From: Halorussus vallis
Lineage (GTDB): Archaea; Halobacteriota; Halobacteria; Halobacteriales; Haladaptataceae
NCBI RefSeq assembly: GCF_024138165.1
Contig: NZ_CP100000.1
Span: 3,720,001 to 3,784,000 of the forward strand
Direction: 5' to 3'
DNA: 64,000 nucleotides
This document shows positions 15,888 to 24,746 of this stretch, in pieces. The notes under the pieces were generated by a model. That model was not told the DNA's origin. It saw nothing but the letters and a program-made list of their open reading frames with translations, and ran no database searches. Made by a program: the position numbers and the translations under genes. Position 1 is the stretch's first letter; every line of letters begins with the position of its first letter.

Positions 15888-16979
15888 TTACAGCACGCCC
15901 ATGTCGCTCAGCCGTTCGGGCAGGTACTCTTCGGTCACGAAGTCCAGGCCGTGGGAGGCCAGCGACTGCTGTTCGGACTTCTTCTCGATGTCGAGTTGGA
16001 TCTCGATCTGCTCCTCCCAGTAGTCGGTCTGGAAGCGCGGGTCCTCCAGTTCCGATTCGAGCGCGTTGACGTCCGAGTCGCTGAGCGGGTCGGTCGGCAG
16101 GTCGTACTCCACGATGTCGGAGGGCTGGATGCCGATGAACTGGGCGTCGGGCGTCGCGAGGTAGTCGCTCAGGTGGGCCGACTTGATGGAACCGTAGGCC
16201 ACCGAGCCGAAGATGCGGTACGACCACGGGTCGCCGTCAGTGAAGACGGTCACCGGCAGGTCGAGTTCGTTGTGGAGTCGCTTGGTCAGCCGGCGGGTCG
16301 CCCGCGCCGGTTGGCCGCCCAGGTGGACGATGATGGTGTTGTACTCCTCGTCGAACCCGTTCTCGACGAGTCGGTCGCGCATCCCACCGGTTTCGACGCA
16401 GAGCACGAAGTCGGCGTCGTTGTCGAGGAACTCGATGGTGTCGATGTTGTTCGGGATCTGGTAGCCGCCCTGTCCCACGTCGTCCTGACAGTGGATCTCC
16501 CGGTCGCCGCGGTTGGTCTGCTCCCGGAGCAGCAGCGGTCCCATCACCTTCGCGCCGGACTCCTCAGGGCGCATGTGGAAGTCCTCGCGGGTGACTTCCG
16601 AGACGATCTCCAGGTCCTCGATTAGCTGGTTCGATTCGTCCTGGTTCGAGAACTGCGCCTCCTTGGAGTCCCAGCTCTCGCTGAGGTAGTAGAGCTCACG
16701 CAGGGTGGACGAGCGGTCCTGGTCGAGTTGTTCGGCCAGGAAGTCGATGGTGTAGACGGCCTTCAGGAGCTTCCGGGCGCCCCGGACGCTGTTGGCGCTC
16801 CGGGTGCTCTCTCGGTCGCCGTACACCCAGACGCGGTCGTCCTCGTCGTACTCGATGTTGCTCTTCGTCCGCGTCGGGATCGACATCTCGGGGATGTCGC
16901 CCCGGTCGAACTGGTCGTAGAACTCCGCCGCGAGGTCGATGAGTTGCTCGCGTGCTCGTTCTTCGTTGTCTGCGCTCAT
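15888..16979 (-). CDS. top6A: DNA topoisomerase VI subunit A
   Basis: A 363-residue DNA-cleaving subunit of the type IIB topoisomerase. The winged-helix CAP domain contains [12 protein letters not shown], where the second Tyr of RELYY (Tyr98) is the expected catalytic tyrosine by comparison with Spo11/Top6A. The Toprim domain shows FVLCVETGG (Glu) and [13 protein letters not shown] (DxD metal site). With subunit B it relaxes and decatenates DNA, using ATP. The start overlaps the stop of top6B by 4 nt (ATGA), giving translational coupling. Length is as in other haloarchaea. The downstream end is convergent with the FAD monooxygenase. Confidence 0.97.
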   Translation of the reverse strand: MSADNEERAREQLIDLAAEFYDQFDRGDIPEMSIPTRTKSNIEYDEDDRVWVYGDRESTRSANSVRGARKLLKAVYTIDFLAEQLDQDRSSTLRELYYLSESWDSKEAQFSNQDESNQLIEDLEIVSEVTREDFHMRPEESGAKVMGPLLLREQTNRGDREIHCQDDVGQGGYQIPNNIDTIEFLDNDADFVLCVETGGMRDRLVENGFDEEYNTIIVHLGGQPARATRRLTKRLHNELDLPVTVFTDGDPWSYRIFGSVAYGSIKSAHLSDYLATPDAQFIGIQPSDIVEYDLPTDPLSDSDVNALESELEDPRFQTDYWEEQIEIQLDIEKKSEQQSLASHGLDFVTEEYLPERLSDMGVL

Positions 16980-19384
16980 TGGTTAACTGTGAGTTTGGGG
17001 TCTTCGATTCCTTCGACGTTGACGTCGAACGATGCGTCCTCGCTGACTTCGTACTCCAGGGCGGCCTCGTCGCCGCTGGCGACGGTGGCCGACCACTTGA
17101 CGAACCACTCGCCGTCCATGTCGACGACGGTCGCGCCGTCGGAGAGGTTCGTCGGTTCGGCGCTCACGATGTCGGTGACCTCCACCGTCTCGTTCGTGGT
17201 GGTGTGGTTCTCGACGACGAGTCGGACCTTCCCGTCCTCGACTTCGCGCTCGACGAGCACGTTGTTCATGATGCGCGCCAGCGCGTCGTCGTACTTGGGT
17301 TCGTCCTGGTCGGTCACGTCGGCGAGCTTCCGGGCCATCTCCGGCAGGATGGAGGCGATGACGCTCTGTTTCTTCTTGCGCTTCTGGAGCGACTTGCGCT
17401 TGTTGAGGTACGATTTGAGTTCGCGGGCGGCTTCCCGGATGGCGAGTTCGATTTCGTCCTCGATTTCGGGGACGTTCGCCACCGCGTCCTTGGACTCGCT
17501 GGTGAACGGGACGTTCGTCGAGGCGACGTGGATCATGATGACCGCCGGGCCGTTCGGGATGCCCGACCCGCCGGGTTGGTCGAGGTTGTAGTTGCGCCAG
17601 CCGATGGACTTCACCACGTCGGTGGTCGCACACGCCCCGCGCTGGTAGACCAGCGGCACGCGGTTGGCGAACCGCAGCACCTCGGCTTTCCCCTCGGCTT
17701 CGAGTTCACCGCCGTAGGCGATGCCGGCCTCGACGATGAACGGGTCGCCGCCGTGGACGCCCGCGTCGCGGGTCGCCGCCGCGTAGAAGTCGGCGTCGTA
17801 CTCCTTGCGGAGGCCGGCCTCGACGAGGTCGGCGTCGATGGGCGACAGGCAGTCGGTCGGCGGCGCGATGATGTCGGTGTCCTTCATCGCGTTCAGGAGC
17901 TCGCCGGTCGCGTCGCGGTCGTCGGCGAGTTCCCGGACCTTCGGCACGTCGTCGGTCACCGTCCGCATCACCGACCAGAGCTCCGTCACGACGTTCTCGC
18001 GGGCCGTCTCGCCGAACGTCGCGTCGTCGTATTCTTCGGTGTCGTCGGCCGCGCGGTCGACGTACTCGACGAGTTCGTCGTAGGTCGCGCGGTCGCGTTC
18101 GCGGCCTTTCTCGAACCGCCGGGCGACGCGCTCGGCCAGGCCGTGGACGGTTTCGTCGTCCTTCCGAGTGCTGGTGGCCTTGTCGACCAGTCCGTAGATG
18201 TCGCTCGTGCGGTCGGCGGTGAGTTGCTCCCAGGCGGCCTCGACGGCGTTCTCCTGGACGGTTTCGCCGAACGTGACCTCGTGGGCCTCACCGGCCGAGT
18301 GGGCGGCCTCGGCCACGATTTCGACGAGTTCGTGGTGGGAAACCCGGTCGCGGGCGTCGACCTTCTTCGCCACCTCGTCGGCGAACGCGTTCGTCGCGTC
18401 GGCGCCCTTGTTCGAGACGGCGGCCTGGACCGCTCGGGCGATGTCGGCCTCGTCGTGGGCTTGCGGGGGTTTCCACGACGCCTCGCGGCCGAAGTGTCTG
18501 TCGCGGAAGTTGTCCAGGATGGAATCCGCGGTCTTGCGGCCGACCCGGGTGAACTCCTCCTGGACGAACCCCGAGATGCTGTGGGAATCGGTCGCGCCGA
18601 GCATCTTCAGCACGGTGCCGAGTTCGACCCCGTGGGGGTGCGGGCGAATCTCTTTCGTCTCTTCGGGGAGCGTCGCGCCATCGGCCCGGTCGAACACCTG
18701 CTGGCCCTCCATCCCGGGCTCCTCGAAGATGATCTGGGCGTGGGGGTTGACGACCGCGGTGTGCTTGATGTACTGCAGCAACTGCTGGCGGGCACGCATG
18801 TTCGCCTCCATCTGAAGCTCGATGCGCGTCCCGTGGGTGTCGTTGACGTGTTTGCCCGTCGGCGGCGTGTCCGACTCCTTCTGGATTTCGGGCTCGTTCT
18901 CGTCGGTATCGATGATGAGCTCGAAGTACTGCTCGCTACCCTCTCGGGTCTTGCTCGTAATCTTCGCGGGGGAGCCGCTGGTGAGCTGGGAGTAGAGAAC
19001 GGCCGCGGAGATACCGATACCCTGCTGGCCGCGGGACTGCTCGCGCGCGTGGAATCGAGAACCGTAGAGGAGTTTCCCGAACACCTTGGGGACCTGCTCT
19101 TTGGTGATGCCGGGACCGTTGTCCTCCACGACGAGCGTGTAGTAGTCGCCGTCGTCGCTGATTTTGACGTAGATAGTCGGTTTGAAACCCGCCTCCTCCG
19201 TCGCGTCGAGCGCGTTGTCGACTGCCTCCTTCACTGCCGTCACCAACCCTCGGGCCCCGCTGTCGAACCCGAGCATATGCTTGTTCTTCTCGAAGAACTC
19301 GGCGATGGAGATCTGGCGCTGGCTCTCTGCCAGCTCCTCCGCGATGCCCTCCTCTTCACCGAGTGTCGACTGGATGGATGGCAT
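16976..19384 (-). CDS. top6B: DNA topoisomerase VI subunit B
   Basis: An 802-residue ATPase subunit. The GHKL domain is clear: EAVDNALDA (N box, about 53-61), VVEDNGPGI (about 85-93) and [19 protein letters not shown] (about 119-137). The transducer domain lies in the second half, with [12 protein letters not shown] (about 661-672) near the usual switch/WKxY region. It is much longer than the roughly 530-650 residues I recall for Sulfolobus and Methanosarcina subunits. An insert at about 310-485 contains two similar segments, each with a VTFGET/ATFGET block (see findings). A TATA-like TTTAAATG (minus strand, about 19410-19417) lies about 26 nt before the ATG. It overlaps top6A by ATGA. Confidence 0.97.
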   Translation of the reverse strand: MPSIQSTLGEEEGIAEELAESQRQISIAEFFEKNKHMLGFDSGARGLVTAVKEAVDNALDATEEAGFKPTIYVKISDDGDYYTLVVEDNGPGITKEQVPKVFGKLLYGSRFHAREQSRGQQGIGISAAVLYSQLTSGSPAKITSKTREGSEQYFELIIDTDENEPEIQKESDTPPTGKHVNDTHGTRIELQMEANMRARQQLLQYIKHTAVVNPHAQIIFEEPGMEGQQVFDRADGATLPEETKEIRPHPHGVELGTVLKMLGATDSHSISGFVQEEFTRVGRKTADSILDNFRDRHFGREASWKPPQAHDEADIARAVQAAVSNKGADATNAFADEVAKKVDARDRVSHHELVEIVAEAAHSAGEAHEVTFGETVQENAVEAAWEQLTADRTSDIYGLVDKATSTRKDDETVHGLAERVARRFEKGRERDRATYDELVEYVDRAADDTEEYDDATFGETARENVVTELWSVMRTVTDDVPKVRELADDRDATGELLNAMKDTDIIAPPTDCLSPIDADLVEAGLRKEYDADFYAAATRDAGVHGGDPFIVEAGIAYGGELEAEGKAEVLRFANRVPLVYQRGACATTDVVKSIGWRNYNLDQPGGSGIPNGPAVIMIHVASTNVPFTSESKDAVANVPEIEDEIELAIREAARELKSYLNKRKSLQKRKKKQSVIASILPEMARKLADVTDQDEPKYDDALARIMNNVLVEREVEDGKVRLVVENHTTTNETVEVTDIVSAEPTNLSDGATVVDMDGEWFVKWSATVASGDEAALEYEVSEDASFDVNVEGIEDPKLTVNQ

Positions 19385-19723
19385 TCTGTGAGGGGACGTT
19401 ACGTCGGGCCATTTAAAGGCTTCTCGGTGGTGCGGAGTGAAAGTGAAAGTGATGGCAACAGCGCCCGAAACGGCGCATTTCCGTCTCGCGACCGCGGATA
19501 AACCGGGGCTTGCTATATCAAATGTTGCTCGAAGCCCCTCACCGTCTTCGAAGGAGAGCGCCATTCGCTTTCGATTTCGGTCGAATCAGACTCCGTCGCG
19601 GTCACGTTCTGCCGACGCGGTCGGCGACCGCGTCGCGTCGGCGAACCGAATCGGTTCGACGAGTACCCTCGCTCGAGCGCAGAACTCTGACATGCAATAA
19701 CCACTATGCGAGAAGTCGGACGG
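19385..19723. other. Intergenic region upstream of top6B
   Basis: No gene is seen in 339 nt. The right part of the top6B promoter is at about 19405-19420. Two short perfect hairpins with 3-nt loops occur: GACGCGGTC / GACCGCGTC (19614-19634) and CGAACCG / CGGTTCG (19642-19658). The rest shows no structure that I can interpret. Confidence 0.5.
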
Positions 19724-19855
19724 TCAGCGGCGAGCGAGCAGGTATCCGGTCGCGGCACCGACCAGAATCGTTCCGCCGCGGGTGAGGATAATCGCGATTA
19801 CGCCCAGAACCAGCGGTGCGGCGACGAGGAGGAGCAGGTTGTTGAGCGCCTGCAT
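19724..19855 (-). CDS. Small membrane protein, 43 aa
   Basis: It reads MQALNNLLLLVAAPLVLGVI followed by ILTRGGTILVGAATGYLLAR. That is two hydrophobic helices joined by TRGG, probably a small membrane protein. It starts at 19855, where its ATG shares one A with the TGA of the upstream gene (TGATG), a strong sign of translational coupling. It ends at a TGA at 19724-19726. No family is recognised, but the tight pairing with the other small membrane protein suggests that they form one unit. Confidence 0.6.
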   Translation of the reverse strand: MQALNNLLLLVAAPLVLGVIAIILTRGGTILVGAATGYLLARR

Positions 19856-20055
19856 CACGGGGTCGTGCCGAGAAGCGGGTCGAAGGGAATCCCTTCGAGC
19901 GCGAGCGTCGCGAACTCGAGGAGGTATATTGGTACCGGCAGCGCCAGCAGTCCGAACGCCCCGCTGACCGTGGCGCCTCTGAGCGGGGACTCGCCCGCCC
20001 CGAGTCGCGTCCAGAGCAACCCCGCGACCAGCGCGGTGCCGACGACGCGAATCAC
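19855..20055 (-). CDS. Small membrane protein, 66 aa
   Basis: It reads from GTG: VIRVVGTALVAGLLWTRLGA (first membrane segment) and GAFGLLALPVPIYLLEFATL (second), ending FDPLLGTTP. No ATG is available between the upstream in-frame stop and the first helix. The frame stays open to about 20130, so a start nearer the AT-rich element at 20129-20145 is possible only with an unusual codon. It is coupled to the next small membrane protein through a TGATG overlap and is divergent from a Tat-signal protein at 20196. Function is unknown. Confidence 0.55.
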   Translation of the reverse strand: MIRVVGTALVAGLLWTRLGAGESPLRGATVSGAFGLLALPVPIYLLEFATLALEGIPFDPLLGTTP

Positions 20056-20128
20056 GTCCAGATCGGAGGAAACGGAGACGCCGCGGTCCGCCGCCAGTTG
20101 CCGGGCAGAGGTCGCGGCGACCGGGAAG

Positions 20129-20160
20129 GTTAATTTTTATTCACTAACACGTGTTTTAAT
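20129..20160. promoter_or_regulatory. AT-rich divergent promoter with AACACGTGTT palindrome
   Basis: GTTAATTTTTATTCAC (20129-20144) contains TATA-like elements readable on both strands. It is directly followed by the 10-bp palindrome AACACGTGTT (20146-20155). The site lies between the small membrane gene pair and the Tat-signal protein and may be a shared promoter and operator. Confidence 0.45.
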
Positions 20161-20195
20161 CACCTCCGAGAACGTCCGTTGGGCCGGTGTCAGAG

Positions 20196-20822
20196 ATGGA
20201 AGACCACGACTCGAACGCTTCACGAACCGACGATACCGCTCGAACGTCGCGCCGTCGATTCCTCGGGGCGTGTGCGACGACCGGCCTCCTGCTCGGGACG
20301 ACCGTCCCGGGGTCCGGACGAACCGCCGTCGGCGGAACTCCCGCGACGAAACGAGTCGACGGGCGCAGGCGGTCGGCGGCGGCCGCCCGCGCCGAGGACC
20401 CCGCGGCCGCGGAATCGACTACCACGCCGACGGACGGGGCGAGCGTGTCGTTCACCGCCCAGACTAGCGACGGCGAGACGGTCACCGTCGATTCGGCGAC
20501 GCTCCCCAAGGACGGTTTCGTCGCGATATACGAGACGCGGGCCGGAGGCGACGCGCCCGCCGAACGCGTCGTCGGCGTCTCCGAGTACCTCCCGTCGGGA
20601 ACCCACGAGAACGTCGAAATAACGCTGTTCGACGTGCCCGGCGCCGACTTCGACCGGACGCGACTCTCGACCGACCGGAGACTCCTCGCGGTGGCCCACC
20701 AGGATACGGACACGAACCGGCAGTTCGAGTTCGTCTCGTCCGGCGGCACGCAGGACCCGCCGTTCGTCGCGGGCGGCGAGCGAGTCGCCGACGTCGCCTG
20801 CGTCTCGGTGCGTCGCTGCTGA
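20196..20822 (+). CDS. Tat-exported protein, DUF7282-like
   Basis: A 208-residue protein with a twin-arginine signal near the N-terminus (TSRRRFLGACATTGLLLGTT), so it is probably exported folded. The body (about 85-200) has ASVSFTAQTSDGETVTVDSA then LPKDGFVAIYET and DVPGADFDRTRL. That matches my memory of the haloarchaeal DUF7282 domain, a secreted beta-rich domain of unknown role. A GTG at 20187 is an equally possible start; the ATG at 20196 is the first ATG. A Ser/Thr/Ala-rich linker separates signal and domain. The cysteine after the signal does not form a clear lipobox, so the mature protein may be free. Confidence 0.7.
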   Translation: MEDHDSNASRTDDTARTSRRRFLGACATTGLLLGTTVPGSGRTAVGGTPATKRVDGRRRSAAAARAEDPAAAESTTTPTDGASVSFTAQTSDGETVTVDSATLPKDGFVAIYETRAGGDAPAERVVGVSEYLPSGTHENVEITLFDVPGADFDRTRLSTDRRLLAVAHQDTDTNRQFEFVSSGGTQDPPFVAGGERVADVACVSVRRC

Positions 20823-20883
20823 CCCCGGACCGACTGCGGAAGAATCAGTATCCACCGCCGTCAACGTCCGGGTGAGTTACACG

Positions 20884-21573
20884 ATGGTCCTCCCGATACG
20901 GATGGGGTGGCGACACCTCCTCTTCGCCAACTGGCCGGTCGACCCGTCGCCGGTCGCGACGCAACTCCCGGACGCGCTCGACGTCGAAACCTACGACGGG
21001 CGGGCGTGGCTCTCGGCGGTCCCGTTCACCAACGTCGCCGTCCGCCCGGCGGGCGTTCCCCGCCGACTCGGCTTCCGCCTGCCGGAACTCAACCTCCGGA
21101 CGTACGTCACCCACGACGGCGAACCGGGCGTGTACTTCTTCAGCCTCGACGCCCACGGCGTTCTGGGCGTGGTCGGCGCGCGCGTCCTCCACCAACTCCC
21201 GTACTACTACGCCCGGATGTCGCTCGAAGTCGAGGCGGGCACCGTCGACTTCGAGAGTCGACGGCGTCACCCGGGGGCGCGCTCGGTCGACTTCACCGCC
21301 GCGTACGGTCCCGCCGGCGAGGAGTTCGTCGCCGAACCGGGGTCACTGGCCGCGTTCCTCACCGAGCGCGACCGGTACTACGCCGAGGGCGCGTCCGGAG
21401 ATATCTGCCACGCCGACGTCCACCACGGCCCCTGGCCGCTCTACCCAGCGGAAGCGACCGTCGAGGGTGACTCGCTCTTCCGCGCTAACGGATTCGAGCG
21501 CCCCGACGGCGAACCGGTCTGTTACTACAGTCCGGGCGTCGACACCGTCGCCTCGCCGAGCGGCGGGTGGTGA
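20884..21573 (+). CDS. YqjF/DUF2071 family protein
   Basis: A 229-residue protein beginning MVLPIRMGWRHLLFANWPVD, characteristic of DUF2071 (YqjF). PFTNVAVRPAGVPRRLGFRL, LNLRTYVTHDGEPGVYFFSL and HQLPYYYARMS are further conserved blocks. The fold resembles acetoacetate decarboxylase-like beta-barrels, but no activity is established that I know of. A GTG at 20872 could add four residues. No signal or membrane segment is seen. It lies in a run of same-strand genes with the DCC-family oxidoreductase starting 59 nt after its stop. Confidence 0.85.
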   Translation: MVLPIRMGWRHLLFANWPVDPSPVATQLPDALDVETYDGRAWLSAVPFTNVAVRPAGVPRRLGFRLPELNLRTYVTHDGEPGVYFFSLDAHGVLGVVGARVLHQLPYYYARMSLEVEAGTVDFESRRRHPGARSVDFTAAYGPAGEEFVAEPGSLAAFLTERDRYYAEGASGDICHADVHHGPWPLYPAEATVEGDSLFRANGFERPDGEPVCYYSPGVDTVASPSGGW

Positions 21574-21632
21574 CCGACCGCCGACCCGAGTCCGAACGCT
21601 GAACATCCCCGCCCGCCAAGTTTCCGCCACGA

Positions 21633-22082
21633 ATGAGCGCCGATGGCCCCGACCGCGCCGACCCGGCGGACGTCTCCGACGACCACCCGGTCCTGTTGTT
21701 CGACGGCGTCTGTAACCTCTGCAACGGGGCGATTCAGTTCGTCGTCGACGCCGACCCGGATGCCGTCTTCCGGTTCGCGCCGCTCCAGTCGCCGGTCGGC
21801 CGCGACCTCCTCGCCAGTTGCGGCCTCCCGACCGACGAGATGGACACCGTGGTCCTGGTCGAGGACGGCGAGTGCTACACGAAGTCGGCGGCCGCGCTCC
21901 GGGTCGCCCGGCGACTCGGCGTCCCCTACTCGCTCCTGTGGCCGTTTCGGTTCGTCCCGCGGCCGATTCGGGACGCCGTCTACGACGTTGTCGCCGCGAA
22001 CCGCTATCGGTGGTTCGGCCGGCGCGAGGGGTGCATGGTGCCCTCGCCCGACGTCGAATCGCGGTTCCTCGACCGGAACTAG
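21633..22082 (+). CDS. Thiol-disulfide oxidoreductase DCC family protein (DUF393)
   Basis: A 149-residue protein. VLLFDGVCNLCNGAIQFVVD (about residues 20-39) contains the DGxCxxC signature of the DCC family; here the pair is CNLC. FRFAPLQSPVGRDLL follows, and the central LVEDGECYTKSAAALRVARR and Arg/Trp-rich LWPFRFVPRPIRDAVYDVVA are also family features. DCC proteins have a thioredoxin-like fold and are thought to exchange thiols and disulfides, but substrates are unknown. The ATG at 21633 starts an acidic N-terminus typical of the group. Confidence 0.9.
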   Translation: MSADGPDRADPADVSDDHPVLLFDGVCNLCNGAIQFVVDADPDAVFRFAPLQSPVGRDLLASCGLPTDEMDTVVLVEDGECYTKSAAALRVARRLGVPYSLLWPFRFVPRPIRDAVYDVVAANRYRWFGRREGCMVPSPDVESRFLDRN

Positions 22083-22198
22083 GGGCGAGTGTCCCGCGGC
22101 CCTGGGTCCGTCCCACGCCCGGCCCGAAGAGTCGAGCGCCGAGACGCGGGCGTAAACCTCGTACCGCTTGCCCCCGTACGTCCGGCGAGGCTAATACG

Positions 22199-23086
22199 GT
22201 GGGGGACGACGCTATCTCGAAATCGGCGGAAGGGACCGGGGGCGACGAACGGGTGCGCGACGCCGCGATTCGCCTCGACGGCGTGAGCGTGGAGTACGAC
22301 GGCGTGCGCGCCCTCGCCGACGCGGAGCTCCGCGTCGGCGAGGGCGAGTTCGTCACCGTCATCGGGCCGTCGGGGTGCGGCAAGACGACCATGCTCCGGA
22401 CCGTCGGCGGGTTGCAGGAGCCGACCGCGGGGTCGGTCCGCGTCGCCGGCGACCCGCCAGAACGGGCCAAACAGGCCGGCGACGTGGGATTCGTCTTCCA
22501 GCGCCACGCGCTCCTGCCGTGGAAGTCGGCGCTGGGTAACGTCACCTTCCTCCGGAAGATGGCCGGCGAGTCGCCCGACCCCGAGGGGGCCAGAGAACTG
22601 CTCTCGACCGTCGGCCTCGGAGGCTTCGAGGACGCCCGGCCCGCCGAACTCTCCGGCGGGATGAAACAGCGCGTCGCCATCGCGCGAGCGCTCCACCTGG
22701 GGGCCTCGGTGCTACTGATGGACGAACCGTTCGGCGAACTCGACGAACTCACCCGCGAGGAGATGGGCGTCGAGGTCCGGCGGGTGTGGCGCGAGGAGGG
22801 AAAGACCGTCCTCTTCGTCACCCACAGCGTCCCGGAGGCGGTGTTCCTGGCCGACCGATGCGTCGTGATGAGCGGCGACCCCGGCCGCATCGAGGGCGTC
22901 TTCGACGTCGACCTCCCCCGCCCGCGCGACGAGTCGGTGTACGGCACCGCGGCGTTCCAGGAGCAGGTCGCCCGCGTCCGGACCGCGCTCCACGCCGGGG
23001 CCGGGTTCGGCGCGTCGAACTCGGGCACGGAGAGCGCGGGGAACGTCTCACCGGAGCGAGGTGACATCGACGGTGACCGTCGCTGA
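22199..23086 (+). CDS. ABC transporter ATP-binding protein (NitT/TauT/ThiZ type)
   Basis: A 295-residue ATPase from a GTG start. Walker A is GPSGCGKTTM (about residue 55), the Q-loop FVFQRHALLPWKSALGNV (about 98), the signature LSGGMKQRVAIARAL (about 145), Walker B SVLLMDEPFGELDE, and the switch His is in VLFVTHSVPEA. The LLPWKSALGNV block is typical of nitrate/sulfonate/taurine and thiamine-precursor importers. It energises import with the permease that starts inside its 3' end (26-nt overlap). The related second permease and binding protein lie next on the opposite strand. The substrate is probably a small organic compound. Confidence 0.9.
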   Translation: MGDDAISKSAEGTGGDERVRDAAIRLDGVSVEYDGVRALADAELRVGEGEFVTVIGPSGCGKTTMLRTVGGLQEPTAGSVRVAGDPPERAKQAGDVGFVFQRHALLPWKSALGNVTFLRKMAGESPDPEGARELLSTVGLGGFEDARPAELSGGMKQRVAIARALHLGASVLLMDEPFGELDELTREEMGVEVRRVWREEGKTVLFVTHSVPEAVFLADRCVVMSGDPGRIEGVFDVDLPRPRDESVYGTAAFQEQVARVRTALHAGAGFGASNSGTESAGNVSPERGDIDGDRR

Positions 23087-23903
23087 CTCGCCCGCAGACG
23101 GAACGCCCGCCGACGAAGCACACGCTAACGGGTCGTCCGGTCCCGAATCGCTCGCCGACCGGACGCCCGCGGCGAGTGTCGTCCTCCCGACGGCCGCGCT
23201 CGCGGTCGGCGTCTTCGCGTGGTGGGCGGTGGTCACCCTCTTCGGCGTCCCCGCATACCTCCTGCCCTCGCCGGTCGCCGTGGCGGCCAGACTCCTCGAC
23301 CGACCCGACCTCTACGTCCGGAACGGGTGGGTGACTCTCCAGACGGTGCTGTCGGGCGGCGCGCTCGGCGCGCTCGCCGGACTCCTCGCCGCGGTCGGCG
23401 TCGTCCAGTCGTCGCTGCTCCGGCGCGCGCTGTACCCCTACCTCGTCACCGCGCGCGTGCTCCCGAAGGTCGCGCTCGCGCCGGTCCTGCTGGTGTTCGT
23501 GGGGACGGGTACCGGGACCGCCCAGACGTTCGTCGCGCTGGTGGCGTTCTTCCCGGTGTTCGTCGACGCCGTCGCGGGGTTGGACGAGACGCCCGACCGC
23601 TACCTAGACCTGCTCGAATCGGTCGACGCCGGCCCGGTCCGGACGTTCCTGTTCGTCCGACTCCCGGCCGCGCTCCCCGCCGTGTTCGCCGGCCTCAAGC
23701 AGTCGGCCGCGCTGGCGGTCGTCGGCGCCGTCGTCGCCGAGTGGATTCTCACCGACGAGGGACTCGGTTTCCTCGTCCTGGTCGGCGCGGAGAACGTCCA
23801 GACGGCGGCCGTGCTCGCGGCGGTCGCGGTACTTTTCATAGAGGGATATGCGGTTTATGGGCTGGTGGCGCTGGCCCAGAAGCGAGTGGACTGGCGGTCG
23901 TGA
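23061..23903 (+). CDS. ABC transporter permease (BPD type)
   Basis: A 280-residue membrane protein beginning at GTG (VTSTVTVADSPADG), although another in-frame GTG is 12 nt later. About six membrane segments are visible. The cytoplasmic EAA-like loop is ESVDAGPVRTFLFVRLPAAL followed by PAVFAGLKQSAALAVVGAVV (about 195-235), which contacts the ATPase. The N-terminal 35 residues are a low-complexity acidic stretch. It overlaps the ATPase gene by 26 nt and is coupled with it. Its 3' end faces the second permease tail-to-tail, with 37 nt between the stops. Confidence 0.88.
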   Translation: MTSTVTVADSPADGTPADEAHANGSSGPESLADRTPAASVVLPTAALAVGVFAWWAVVTLFGVPAYLLPSPVAVAARLLDRPDLYVRNGWVTLQTVLSGGALGALAGLLAAVGVVQSSLLRRALYPYLVTARVLPKVALAPVLLVFVGTGTGTAQTFVALVAFFPVFVDAVAGLDETPDRYLDLLESVDAGPVRTFLFVRLPAALPAVFAGLKQSAALAVVGAVVAEWILTDEGLGFLVLVGAENVQTAAVLAAVAVLFIEGYAVYGLVALAQKRVDWRS

Positions 23904-23940
23904 CGAACGCCCGAATTGCCGAAAAAACCGGTTCCGCGGG

Positions 23941-24744
23941 CTACCTCCGACGAATCCGCCGCTCGACGAACGCGGGCACGAGGTAGAACGCCACGCCGAG
24001 CGCCGCGAGCGCGAACAGCGCGGCGATCATCCGCGGCGTCTGGAGTCGCGTCGAGGCGTGGAACACCCGGTAGCCGAGTCCCGCGGTGAGCGTCAGGAAC
24101 TCCGCGACCACCGCCCCGACGACGCTCGCGGCGGCCGCGACCTTCAGCCCCGCGAACGTCTCGGGCGCGGCGGCCGGAAGCCGAACCCGCACCAGTCGCG
24201 CGCCGGTCGGCGCGCCGACCGACCGCGCGAGGTCGAGGTACTCCCGCGGAGTCGCCCGGAGGCCGTCGTAGGCCGCGACCGTCACCGGGAAGACCGCGAG
24301 CGTGGCCGCGAGCAGCGCCCGCGCGCCGAGGCCGTGGCCGAACCACCGGAAGAGGAGCGGCGCGACGGCGACCAGCGGGACGATTCGGAGCGCGACCACG
24401 TAGGGCCGGGCGACCGCCGCGGCCGTCTCGGAGGCGACCATCGCGAGCGCGAGCGCGACGCCGACGGCGCCCCCGGCGATCAGTCCGAGTCCCGCAGTCG
24501 CGGCCGTGATTCCGGCCGCACCTAGGAGCGTCTGCCACTCGGCGGCGAGTGCGACCGCCACGTCCCGGGGGCCGGGAAAGACGACGGGCGGCACGCCCGA
24601 CGCCTGGATGGCCCACCACCACCCGACGACCCCGAGCGCGGCGACCGCCAGCGGCGGTCCCGCGCTCGCGGCGAGTTCGCGTACGCGCGAACCCGCCCGC
24701 GTCCGCCGCCGATGTCCGTGGTTCGCTCCGCGGTCGGTCGCCAT
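23941..24744 (-). CDS. ABC transporter permease (BPD type), second
   Basis: A 267-residue permease on the opposite strand from the first one. The EAA-like loop is ARSVGAPTGARLVRVRLPAA followed by PETFAGLKVAAAASVVGAVV, and ALRIVPLVAVAPLLFRWFG lies upstream. It is clearly homologous to the permease at 23061. Starting just after a short His/Arg-rich N-terminus, it has about six membrane helices. Its ATG begins 2 nt after the stop of the substrate-binding protein gene, with which it forms an operon. The two permeases could form a heterodimer served by the single ATPase, which is inference. Confidence 0.88.
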   Translation of the reverse strand: MATDRGANHGHRRRTRAGSRVRELAASAGPPLAVAALGVVGWWWAIQASGVPPVVFPGPRDVAVALAAEWQTLLGAAGITAATAGLGLIAGGAVGVALALAMVASETAAAVARPYVVALRIVPLVAVAPLLFRWFGHGLGARALLAATLAVFPVTVAAYDGLRATPREYLDLARSVGAPTGARLVRVRLPAAAPETFAGLKVAAAASVVGAVVAEFLTLTAGLGYRVFHASTRLQTPRMIAALFALAALGVAFYLVPAFVERRIRRR

Positions 24745-24746
24745 CG

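Noticed and set aside
16952-19501. An 849-codon open frame opposite top6B
   Set aside because: It is a mirror frame of a certain gene in GC-rich DNA; its translation lacks domain motifs.
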